Source: Roseivivax halotolerans
Lineage (GTDB): Bacteria > Pseudomonadota > Alphaproteobacteria > Rhodobacterales > Rhodobacteraceae
Reading direction: 5' to 3'
Length of the DNA: 64,000 nucleotides
NCBI RefSeq assembly: GCF_900115815.1
Contig: NZ_FOXV01000002.1
Location: 310,001-374,000 of the forward strand
Positions 54,579-62,452 of the stretch are shown in pieces; the first letter of the stretch is position 1, and every line of letters begins with the position of its first letter. The position numbers were made by a program, and so were the translations under genes. The notes beneath the pieces were generated by a model. That model did not search any database. It had not been told where the DNA came from and saw nothing but the letters and a program-made list of their open reading frames with translations.

Positions 54579-55280
54579 TCAGACCGCCAGATGCCGTTTC
54601 GCGATCTCCGGCGCTGCATCGAGCGCGGAAAAATCACCCTCGAAGACGACCCGGCCGTGGTCGATCACCGCCACCCGGTCCGCCACGGCGCGGGCAAAGG
54701 GCAAGGCCTGTTCGGACAGAAGCACGCTCAGCCCTTCGCGTTTGAGGCGCAGGATCGCACGGGCCATTTCGGTCACGATCACCGGCGCGATGCCTTCGGA
54801 TGGCTCGTCGAGCAGAAGGCAGGCCGGGTTGCCCATGAGCGTCCGCGCGATCGACAACATCTGTTGCTCACCGCCCGAAAGCGCCTTGCCCCGCGCCTCG
54901 GCGCGTTCGGCAAGGTTCGGGAAAAGCTCGAACAAGGCTGCCTCGTCCCATCGCGGCACGCCTTCTCGCGCGGCCTGCCGCCCGGTCTCGAGGTTCTCGC
55001 GCACGGTAAGCTGCGTGAAGATGCGACGGTCCTCGGGCACGTAGCCGAGGCCTGCCCGCGCCACCCGGTAGGGATCGCTTCCCGTGATGTCCTCTCCGCG
55101 AAAGCGCACTTGCCCACCCGCGACAGGCAGCATCTGCATCGTGGCCTTGAGCGTCGTGGTCTTGCCAGCGCCGTTGCGGCCCAGAAGCGCGACAACCTCT
55201 CCCGGTCCGACAGATAGCGACAGACCCTGCAGGATCTGCGCCTTGCCGTAGAAGACCTCGAGTCCCTCCAGCTCAAGCAT
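54579..55280 (-). CDS. livF: Branched-chain amino-acid-type ABC transporter ATPase LivF
   Basis: A 233-residue ABC ATPase. Walker A is LLGRNGAGKTTTLKATMQML, the Q-loop region is GYVPEDRRIFTQLTVRENLE (a LivF signature), the ABC signature is LSGGEQQMLSIARTLM, and Walker B is CLLLDEPSEGIAPVIVTEMA. With LivG it powers the HAAT-type importer encoded next to it. The start at 55280 overlaps the livG stop by eight bases. It is the last gene of the operon livK-like, livHM, livG, livF. Confidence 0.95.
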   Translation of the reverse strand: MLELEGLEVFYGKAQILQGLSLSVGPGEVVALLGRNGAGKTTTLKATMQMLPVAGGQVRFRGEDITGSDPYRVARAGLGYVPEDRRIFTQLTVRENLETGRQAAREGVPRWDEAALFELFPNLAERAEARGKALSGGEQQMLSIARTLMGNPACLLLDEPSEGIAPVIVTEMARAILRLKREGLSVLLSEQALPFARAVADRVAVIDHGRVVFEGDFSALDAAPEIAKRHLAV

Positions 55281-56043
55281 CGGCCAGAGCCTCCGGGTCG
55301 AGGCCGACGCCGAGATAGACCTCGCGCACCCGCGCATCGGCGCGGACCTCTTCGGGCGTGCCTTCCGCGATAAGCGCACCCCGGTCGAGCACCATCACCC
55401 GTTCGGCATGGGCGAAGACGACATCCATGTCGTGCTCGGTGAAGAGGATCGTCATGCCAGTCTCGCGAGCGATGCGGGTGACCGTCTCCATCAAGTCGGT
55501 GCGTTCCGTCGCGGCCATGCCCGCCGTCGGCTCGTCCATGAGCAGGAGCCGCGGCTCCCCGGCGAGGGCGATGGCAAGCTCGAGCCGCTTGAGATCGCCA
55601 TAGGCCAACACCGCCGCGGGCCGGTCCGCCTGGTCGGCAAGACCAACGGTGTCAAGGAGCGCCTCGGCGCGCTCCCGGTGCAGATGCCGCGCGTAGGGCA
55701 GGATCGACAGGGTTCGGCCGTCATGGGCAAGGCAGGCGGTCTGGACGTTCTCCGCGACGCTCATCGAGGCCCAGGTCCCGGTGATCTGGAAGGTCCGTCC
55801 GATCCCGCGCCGCACGATCCGCGCAGGGCGCAGGCCGGTAATCCGCGCGCCGCCGAAATAGACCTCGCCCGAATTGGGCCGCGTCTCGCCCATCAGCATC
55901 TTGAAGAGGGTCGACTTGCCTGCGCCGTTCGGTCCGATCAGCGCACGGACATCCCCTGCCGCAAGCTCGAAGCTCACGCCGTCGACGGCGCGCAGCGCGC
56001 CGTAATGGCGGGAAAGATCCCGGACATCCAGAAGCGCGCTCAT
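55273..56043 (-). CDS. livG: Branched-chain amino-acid-type ABC transporter ATPase LivG
   Basis: A 256-residue ABC ATPase. Motifs: Walker A ALIGPNGAGKSTLFKMLMGE, the LivG signature GIGRTFQITGTWASMSVAEN, an ABC signature region LAYGDLKRLELAIALAGEPR (LAYGDLKRLE in place of canonical LSGGQ, as in many LivG proteins), Walker B LLLMDEPTAGMAATERTDLM, and H-loop LFTEHDMDVVFAHAERVMVL. The extended C-terminus EEVRADARVREVYLG is typical. Its start overlaps the permease stop by four bases. Confidence 0.95.
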   Translation of the reverse strand: MSALLDVRDLSRHYGALRAVDGVSFELAAGDVRALIGPNGAGKSTLFKMLMGETRPNSGEVYFGGARITGLRPARIVRRGIGRTFQITGTWASMSVAENVQTACLAHDGRTLSILPYARHLHRERAEALLDTVGLADQADRPAAVLAYGDLKRLELAIALAGEPRLLLMDEPTAGMAATERTDLMETVTRIARETGMTILFTEHDMDVVFAHAERVMVLDRGALIAEGTPEEVRADARVREVYLGVGLDPEALADA

Positions 56044-57878
56044 CGCTGCACCCGCGCCCAAAAGGCCCTTGCCGTGCCGACGATGCCTTGCGGCGCGATG
56101 GTCACGATGAAGAGCACCACGAGGCCCAGCGTCAGCCGCCAGTATTCGAACCGCGTCAGCCAATCGACGCCCGCCTCGAAGACCGCGCCACCGACCCAGC
56201 CGCCCGAGAGCGTCTTCACCCCGCCGAGAAAGACCACGATCAGCGCATCGAAACTCCGCGCGATCTCGAGCTCGTTTGGAAAGACCGAGCCCTTGGCGAA
56301 AACGAAGAGCCCGCCCGCGAGCCCTGCCATCGCCCCCGCGAAGGTGAACGCCGCCCATTGCAGGCGCCGCACGTCGAGCCCCGAGGCCGCCGCGCGCGGA
56401 GCATTGTCCCGCGCGGCGCGCAGCGCGTATCCGAAGGGCGCATGAGCCGCATGGCGCAACATCAGGATGCCTCCCACGCAGAGCGCGAAGGTCAGAAGAT
56501 AGAAGATCGCATTGGGATCGGCCCAGCGCGCGGGCCAGATGCCCACAAGCCCGTCAGAGCCGCCGGTGAACGCGCCGCCCTGCCAGACGAGCGACCAGAG
56601 AAGCTGCGCGAAGGCGAGCGTCAGCATAGCGAAATATACGCCCGAAGCCCGGAGCGCGACGAACCCGATCCCGAGCGCGAGAAGTCCGGCGCTCAGAGGT
56701 GCTAGGAGGAGCGCTAATTCCATCGGCGCGCCGGCATGGCGCACCAGCAGCGCCGCAGCGTAGGCCCCGCCGCCATAGAAGGCCGCATGCCCGAAGCTCA
56801 CCAGACCGGCTTGCCCCAGAAGAAAATGCAGCGAGGCCGCGAAAAGGCAGAAGATCAGGATATCCGTGGCGAGGATCACCGCGAAGCCCGACCCGTAGAG
56901 CGGCAGCGCGGCAAGCACAACGAGCGCCAGCGCGACCCCGACACGGACCGGCCAGCCTGCGGGCCGGATTGGATCTTCAGGCGGGCCGACCTGACCCATC
57001 TCGCCTGCGACTTCTTCCCGCCCCAATAGGCCGAAAGGCCGCCACATCAGCACCGCGACCATGACGACGAAGGTCAGCGCCAGGGTCGATTGCGGCAGGA
57101 AGGTCACTCCGAAAACCCCCACCACCGAGATCAGCACCGAGGCGAGATATGCGCCAGGAAGCGAGCCCATGCCGCCCACCACAACGACAACGAAGACCGA
57201 GGTGAGGATGGTGAAATCCATGAGCAGGTCCGCCCCGCCCTTGGGTAATTGCAGCGCGCCGCCAAGCCCCGCAAGCGCGCAGCCAAGCGCGAAAGTCCCC
57301 GTGAAGAGCCAGCGCTGGTTGACGCCGAGCGCGCCAACCATTTCCCGATCCTGCGTTGCCGCACGCACGAGGATGCCGAACCGCGTGCGGGTGATCAGCG
57401 CCCAGAGCGCCAGGGCAACCAGAGGCGTGATCGCGATGAGAGCGAGATCGTATTTCGGCACCGGCTCACCCAAAATACGGACCACCCCGCGCAATCCCGG
57501 CGCGCGCGGACCCAGAAGATCCTGCGGCCCCCAGATCATCAGCGCGAGATCCTGCACGATCAGGATGACCCCGAAGGTCGCGACCAGCTGAAAAAGCTCT
57601 GGCGCGGCATAGACCCGGCGCAGGATCACGATCTCGACGAAGGCTCCGATCGCGCCGACGGCGATCCCGGCGAGCAGGATCGCGCTCCAGAAGCCGAAGG
57701 ATCCCGGCAGCACCTGCATCAGCGTCCAGCCGATATAGGCCCCGAGCATGTAGAAGGAGCCATGCGCGAAGTTCACGATCCGGGTGACGCCGAAGATCAG
57801 CGACAGGCCCGAAGCGACCATGAAAAGCGCCCCGGCATTGGCCAGCCCGGTCAGGATCTGCGCGAGGATCGGGCCCAT
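56040..57878 (-). CDS. Fused LivH-LivM permease of a branched-chain amino-acid-type ABC transporter
   Basis: A 612-residue protein combining both membrane subunits. Residues about 1-290 are LivH-like (ASGLSLIFGVTRIVNFAHGS, VVVVVGGMGSLPGAYLASVL, FGVILIVQDLALMIWG). A hydrophilic linker (about 292-315) follows. Residues about 316-612 are LivM-like (ASLHFLLGQAGLVSFGHAAF, YFAMLTLAFAQLLWSLVWQG and the EAA-type loop GLAGGLFVFAKGSVFPNELE). Both halves have intact signature loops. In most operons LivH and LivM are separate genes, so the fusion forces a 1:1 heterodimer. No frameshift or internal stop is visible, and a start for a free LivM is not obvious. Confidence 0.92.
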   Translation of the reverse strand: MGPILAQILTGLANAGALFMVASGLSLIFGVTRIVNFAHGSFYMLGAYIGWTLMQVLPGSFGFWSAILLAGIAVGAIGAFVEIVILRRVYAAPELFQLVATFGVILIVQDLALMIWGPQDLLGPRAPGLRGVVRILGEPVPKYDLALIAITPLVALALWALITRTRFGILVRAATQDREMVGALGVNQRWLFTGTFALGCALAGLGGALQLPKGGADLLMDFTILTSVFVVVVVGGMGSLPGAYLASVLISVVGVFGVTFLPQSTLALTFVVMVAVLMWRPFGLLGREEVAGEMGQVGPPEDPIRPAGWPVRVGVALALVVLAALPLYGSGFAVILATDILIFCLFAASLHFLLGQAGLVSFGHAAFYGGGAYAAALLVRHAGAPMELALLLAPLSAGLLALGIGFVALRASGVYFAMLTLAFAQLLWSLVWQGGAFTGGSDGLVGIWPARWADPNAIFYLLTFALCVGGILMLRHAAHAPFGYALRAARDNAPRAAASGLDVRRLQWAAFTFAGAMAGLAGGLFVFAKGSVFPNELEIARSFDALIVVFLGGVKTLSGGWVGGAVFEAGVDWLTRFEYWRLTLGLVVLFIVTIAPQGIVGTARAFWARVQR

Positions 57879-57905
57879 CGGCGGTCCTTTGTCAGCCCTG
57901 CGAGA

Positions 57906-59111
57906 TCACTCGGACGGGCGGCGCTCTGACACGGTCTCGTCGTCCGGCAGGTAATCGGCGCCGTCGCGATACGACCAGTCGACCATGACGCCCTGTCCGT
58001 CCTCCACCGCGGTCGTGCCGACGAACGCGCCCATCGTCGCCTGGTTGTCGATCTCGCGGTAGATCACCTCGCCCACGGGGCCCGTCACCGACAGCCCCTC
58101 GAATGCCGCGCGGATCGCGTCCGGCTCGAGGCTGTCGGCCTCGCGGAGCGCCGCGGCGACCGAAAGGCCCGTCATGTAGCCCACAAGCGAGCCGTTCTTC
58201 GGCGTCTCGTCCCAACGCGTCTCGTAGGCGCTGACGAATTCGGCGTTCGGCCTGTCATCGAAAGCGTACCAGGGATAGCCCGTCACGACCCAGCCTTCGG
58301 GCGCCTCGGGCCCGAGCGGCTCGAGATATTCGGGCTCGCCTGACAGAAGGCCGAACACCTCGCGCCCGTCGAAGAGACCCCGGTCGCCGCCCTCGCGCAC
58401 GAACTTGGCAAGGTCGGGGCCGAAGGTCACGTTGTAGATCGCGTCGGGCTTGGCGCGTTCCAGGGCCTGCACTTCGGCGCCCGCGTCGATCTGGAAGAGC
58501 TGCGGCCATTGCTCGACGACGAACTCTACCTCGGGTTTCAGCTCCGTCAGCACCTCCTTGAAGGCCGCGACAGCGTCGTTGCCATAGGCGTAGTTGGGCG
58601 CGATCGTCGCATAGCGGATGGCATCGGTCTTGGCCGCCTCTTCGGCCAGCATCGCGGCCTGCATGTAGGTCGAGGCGCGCAGGCGGAAGGTCCAGGGATT
58701 GCCCTCCGACCAGACCAGAGCATCGGCCAAGGGCTCGGAGGCGAGGTAGACCCAGCCCTGGCGATCCGCGAGCGAGGAGATGGCGAGGCCCACATTCGAC
58801 AGGATCGAGCCGGTGATCATCACCGTGCCCTCGCGGGTCATCAGCTCTTCGGCGATGCGGATCGCCTCGCCCGGCTCGCCCTGATCGTCGCGGAAGATCA
58901 CCTCGATCGGACGACCGTCGATGCCACCGGCCGCGTTGACCTCTTCGACAGCCATCTCGTAGCCCTTGCGATATGGCTCGGCGAAGGCAGCCATGCGCTT
59001 GAAATGGTTGATCTCGCCGATGCGGATCGCCTCGCCGTCCTGCGCAACGAGCGGCGCGGCTATGGTCGAGATTGCGGAGACCGTGAGGGCGGCAAAGGTT
59101 CTGCGGAGCAT
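57906..59111 (-). CDS. ABC transporter periplasmic substrate-binding protein (LivK-like)
   Basis: A 401-residue periplasmic binding protein. The signal is MLRRTFAALTVSAISTIAAP with likely cleavage after LVA at about residue 23. The mature protein has the Peripla_BP_6 fold: IRIGEINHFKRMAAFAEPYR, then VEEVNAAGGIDGRPIEVIFR and GEPGEAIRIAEELMTREGTV. YNVTFGPDLAKFVREGGDRG lies near residue 230. Ligand identity is not clear; relatives bind branched-chain amino acids, amides or aromatic compounds. It is the promoter-proximal gene of the operon and 27 bases upstream of the fused permease. Confidence 0.92.
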   Translation of the reverse strand: MLRRTFAALTVSAISTIAAPLVAQDGEAIRIGEINHFKRMAAFAEPYRKGYEMAVEEVNAAGGIDGRPIEVIFRDDQGEPGEAIRIAEELMTREGTVMITGSILSNVGLAISSLADRQGWVYLASEPLADALVWSEGNPWTFRLRASTYMQAAMLAEEAAKTDAIRYATIAPNYAYGNDAVAAFKEVLTELKPEVEFVVEQWPQLFQIDAGAEVQALERAKPDAIYNVTFGPDLAKFVREGGDRGLFDGREVFGLLSGEPEYLEPLGPEAPEGWVVTGYPWYAFDDRPNAEFVSAYETRWDETPKNGSLVGYMTGLSVAAALREADSLEPDAIRAAFEGLSVTGPVGEVIYREIDNQATMGAFVGTTAVEDGQGVMVDWSYRDGADYLPDDETVSERRPSE

Positions 59112-59222
59112 GAGGCGCGTGTCCTTTTCGGCGCTGTCGTCAGGGTTGTAAGCACTTGCAGGGCAGGATTGCAAAGCTCAAAACCGGGAAAGCCCGGCAA
59201 AAGGCAAGGAGGAGGCCCTGGA

Positions 59223-59909
59223 ATGAAGCGCAGCCGCGTGAACGACATCATGGAGGAGGCGGACGCGACGATGCGCCGCTTCGGCTTCGTCCTGCCGCCC
59301 TTCGCCTATTGGACACCCGAGGAATTTCGCACGCGCGCAAGCAATGCGCGGCATGTCATCGACGCCCGCTGCGGCTGGGACATCACCGATTTCGGCGCGG
59401 GCCGGTTCGACGAGCTTGGCCTTTTCCTGTTCACGCTCCGGAACGGAAAGCTCTCGGACCTCGAGGCCGGGCGTGGCATGTGTTACGCGGAGAAGCTCCT
59501 GATTTCGAAGAAGGATCAGCTGTCGCCCATGCATACGCATTTCCTCAAGGCCGAAGACATCATCAATCGCGGCGGCGCCACGCTCTGCGTCGAGCTTTTC
59601 GGTTCAGACGATGCGGGCGGCTGTGCCGAGGATCGCGGCGGCACGGTCATGTGCGACGGCGTCGCTGTGGAATACGGCCCCGGCGAGATCCTGCGCCTTG
59701 CGCCCGGAGAAAGCGTCACCCTCCGCCCCGGCGACTGGCATGCCTTCTGGGGAGACGGCGGCGATGTCCTGATCGGCGAGGTTTCGACCGTGAACGATGA
59801 CGAGACCGACAATATCTATCGCGAGCCGCTGGGGCGGTTCTCCGACATTGAGGAGGACGCCGCGCCGCGCCACCTGCTGGTCTCCGATTACGCGCGGTGG
59901 CTCGCATGA
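59223..59909 (+). CDS. D-lyxose isomerase-like cupin
   Basis: A 228-residue cupin-fold isomerase. The segment KDQLSPMHTHFLKAEDIINR carries the metal ligands H-x-H...E of D-lyxose ketol-isomerases, and LRPGDWHAFWGDGGDVLIGE gives the last histidine. These enzymes interconvert D-lyxose with D-xylulose and D-mannose with D-fructose. Length is typical. AGGAGGAGG precedes the ATG by eight to nine bases. Its stop overlaps the start of the aldose epimerase gene (ATGA), so the pair is a small sugar operon. It is read divergently from the ABC transporter operon. Confidence 0.88.
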   Translation: MKRSRVNDIMEEADATMRRFGFVLPPFAYWTPEEFRTRASNARHVIDARCGWDITDFGAGRFDELGLFLFTLRNGKLSDLEAGRGMCYAEKLLISKKDQLSPMHTHFLKAEDIINRGGATLCVELFGSDDAGGCAEDRGGTVMCDGVAVEYGPGEILRLAPGESVTLRPGDWHAFWGDGGDVLIGEVSTVNDDETDNIYREPLGRFSDIEEDAAPRHLLVSDYARWLA

Positions 59910-60832
59910 ACGAGCAGCTGCAAATCGTGGAGATCGGCGACGGCCCGCTCCGCGCCCGCCTCGTCAATCGCGGCGCATCGGTCGCGGCACTGACGCATGA
60001 CGAGATCGAGACGCCGCTCGTCCTCGGCTATGACGATCCCGCCGCCTACCTGACCGACGCCGAGTTCATGGGGGCGATCGTCGGCCGTGTCGCGAACCGG
60101 ATCGAGGACGCCGAGGTCGAGCTCGATGGCGCGCGGCACCGCCTTGTTCCGAACGAAGGCCCCACCATCCTGCATGGCGGACCGGACGGCACCTGGGCGC
60201 AGCTCTGGACGCTGGAGGCGGCAAGCGAGACCGAGGCGCGCTTCACGCTGACCTTGGCCGACGGGCATATGGGATTTCCCGGAGAGCTGCGGATCGAAGC
60301 GCTCTATGCCTGCTCGGGCGAGACGCTGAGCATGTCGCTCACCGCGAGCACCGACAGGGCGACCTTCTGCAACCTTGCGAGCCACATCTATTACGCGCGC
60401 AGCCCCGACGCGCGGCTCATGGTCCCGGCGGATACCTATCAGCCCGTCACGAACGGCATACCCGATGGCGACCCTGAAACGGTCGCGGGCACGAGGTTCG
60501 ACTATCGGACACCGTCGCCCATCGCCTCGCCCATCGACCACAACCTCTGCCTGTCCCGGCACCGCGCGCCATGCCGGGAGATCGCGGTGCTGGATGAGCC
60601 GAAATACCGCCTCGCGATCGCCTCGACCGAGGCGGGGCTGCAAATCTATGACGGCGGCCATCTCGACCTGCCGGGCGGTATCGGCGGACGGCACTACCGT
60701 GCCGGTGACGGGCTCGCCCTGGAGCCGCAGGCCTGGGTCGATGCCCCGAGGCGTGCCTGGGCCGATCAGGTCATCCTGCAGCCCGGCGAGACCTACGCAC
60801 AGGAAACCCGGATCATCGTTACCCCGCGCTAG
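59906..60832 (+). CDS. Aldose 1-epimerase family protein (GalM/YeaD type)
   Basis: A 308-residue mutarotase-fold enzyme that equilibrates alpha and beta anomers. Family residues: YLTDAEFMGAIVGRVANRIE (the GR..NRI motif), NEGPTILHGGPDGTWAQLW (substrate histidine), TFCNLASHIYYARSPDAR (catalytic histidine), and GDGLALEPQAWVDAPRRAWA with the catalytic glutamate. The frame starts either at ATG 59906 or an upstream GTG; the ATG overlaps the preceding stop and is preferred. It likely feeds the correct anomer to the lyxose isomerase. Its end is convergent with the FAD dehydrogenase, four bases overlapping. Confidence 0.92.
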   Translation: MNEQLQIVEIGDGPLRARLVNRGASVAALTHDEIETPLVLGYDDPAAYLTDAEFMGAIVGRVANRIEDAEVELDGARHRLVPNEGPTILHGGPDGTWAQLWTLEAASETEARFTLTLADGHMGFPGELRIEALYACSGETLSMSLTASTDRATFCNLASHIYYARSPDARLMVPADTYQPVTNGIPDGDPETVAGTRFDYRTPSPIASPIDHNLCLSRHRAPCREIAVLDEPKYRLAIASTEAGLQIYDGGHLDLPGGIGGRHYRAGDGLALEPQAWVDAPRRAWADQVILQPGETYAQETRIIVTPR

Positions 60833-62220
60833 TCGATCTCGACGACCTTGCCGGGGTTCATCAGGTTCAGCGGATCGAGCGCGCGCTTGATGTCGGCCAT
60901 CACGTCCACCGCGTCGCCGTGCTCGTCGCGCATATAGGCCATCTTGCCCGAGCCGATACCGTGCTCGCCAGTGACGGTGCCGCCCAGATCGAGCGCGACA
61001 TGGCTCACCTTCGAAGCCAGCGCCTTGGCCCTCGCGACCTCATCCGCGTCCTCTGGATCGACGAGGATCGAGAGGTGGAAATTCCCGTCGCCCACATGGC
61101 CCACGAGCGGTGCGACAAGTCCGGCCTCGGCGATCATCTCCTTGGTGCGCCGGATGGCCTCGGCCAGCGCGGAGATCGGAACGCAGCTGTCGGTGACCAC
61201 ACCCCGCGCGCCGGGCCGCAGCGATTGTGCGGCGTAATAGGCGTTGTGGCGCGCTTCCCAGAGTTTCGTCCGGTCTTCGGTTTTCGTGGCCCAGGCGTAA
61301 TTGGCCGCGCCGAACTCCTCTGCGATGTCGCGGAAGCTTTGCACCTGTTCCTCGACGCCCGCTTCGGTGCCGTGGAACTCGAGGAAAAGATGCGGCCGTT
61401 CGGGCAGGCCCAGATCGGGGTTGTAGAGGTTCATTCCCCGCATCTGCACCTCGTCCAGGAGCTCCACCCGCGCGAGGGGCAGACCCGACTGGATGGCAAG
61501 GATCACCGTCTCGACCGCCGCGCCGATATCGGGAAAGTCGCATGTCGCGGCCGAGATCCGCTCGGGCTGGCCAAAGAGCCGCAAGGTGAGCTTGGTGATG
61601 ACGCCCAGCGTACCCTCGGAGCCCACGAAGAGATGGGTCAGATCATATCCGGCGGAAGATTTGCGCGCCCGCGTGCCGGTCTCGATCACCCGGCCATCCG
61701 CAAGGACCACCTCGAGCGCGAGCACATTCTCGCGCATCGTCCCGTAGCGGACCGCGTTGGTGCCGGAGGCCCGCGTCGCGGCCATGCCGCCGAGGGTGGC
61801 ATTCGCGCCCGGGTCCACGGTGAACATGAGACCCGTCGCGCGCAACTCCTCGTTCAGCGCCTTGCGGGTGACGCCCGGCTGAACGACCGCGTCGAGATCC
61901 TGCTCATGGACCTCGAGGATCCTGTTCATCCGGCTCGTATCGATCGAGATTCCGCCCTGAAGCGGCACGACATGCCCTTCCAGCGAAGAGCCGATGCCGA
62001 ACGGTACCACCGGGCAGCGATGGGCATGGCAGGCGGCCATGATCCGGCTGACTTCCTCGGTGCTTTCGGGAAAAACCACGGCGTCGGGCAGGTGCGGCGC
62101 GGCATAGGCCTCGTCGCGCGCGTGCAAATCGCGCACGGATGCGCCGGTCGAGATCCGCTCGCCGAGCCAGTCCGACAACTCGGCGATGAGCGCGGCGTGA
62201 CCGCTTGCCTGTCCATCCAT
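60829..62220 (-). CDS. FAD-linked 2-hydroxyacid dehydrogenase (GlcD/D-lactate dehydrogenase type)
   Basis: A 463-residue VAO/PCMH flavoprotein. The FAD domain has PVVPFGIGSSLEGHVVPLQG, then TVDPGANATLGGMAATRASG and VGSEGTLGVITKLTLRLFGQ. The C-terminal domain contains VGHVGDGNFHLSILVDPEDA (metal and substrate histidines) and VTGEHGIGSGKMAYM. This fits mitochondrial-type D-lactate dehydrogenases or GlcD of glycolate oxidase; no GlcE or GlcF genes are adjacent, so it probably works alone. It faces the incomplete M50-like gene across a 232-base region. Confidence 0.92.
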   Translation of the reverse strand: MDGQASGHAALIAELSDWLGERISTGASVRDLHARDEAYAAPHLPDAVVFPESTEEVSRIMAACHAHRCPVVPFGIGSSLEGHVVPLQGGISIDTSRMNRILEVHEQDLDAVVQPGVTRKALNEELRATGLMFTVDPGANATLGGMAATRASGTNAVRYGTMRENVLALEVVLADGRVIETGTRARKSSAGYDLTHLFVGSEGTLGVITKLTLRLFGQPERISAATCDFPDIGAAVETVILAIQSGLPLARVELLDEVQMRGMNLYNPDLGLPERPHLFLEFHGTEAGVEEQVQSFRDIAEEFGAANYAWATKTEDRTKLWEARHNAYYAAQSLRPGARGVVTDSCVPISALAEAIRRTKEMIAEAGLVAPLVGHVGDGNFHLSILVDPEDADEVARAKALASKVSHVALDLGGTVTGEHGIGSGKMAYMRDEHGDAVDVMADIKRALDPLNLMNPGKVVEID

Positions 62221-62452
62221 GAAGATGCCCCCTCTGTTCACTCGATACCCTAACAGCCGGCGCTTTCCAGCGCGAGAGGCGGCGCTCAGGCCACGCCTTT
62301 ACCCTGCGGCATTCCGCGCCGCTTGAGCGGCGGGGATGGGTGGCGTAAAATCGCCGATAACGTAACGTTGGGGCCTCAAAGCCCCGCCCCTTGGGTGCGA
62401 CCCGCGGATCAGACCGGCCCTGCCCGACCGCCAAAGCACCGGAGCGCGAATC

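Noticed and set aside
55273-55603. Degenerate ABC signature in LivG as evidence of inactivity
   Set aside because: LAYGDLKRLE in place of LSGGQ is normal for LivG-family ATPases, and the Walker motifs are intact.
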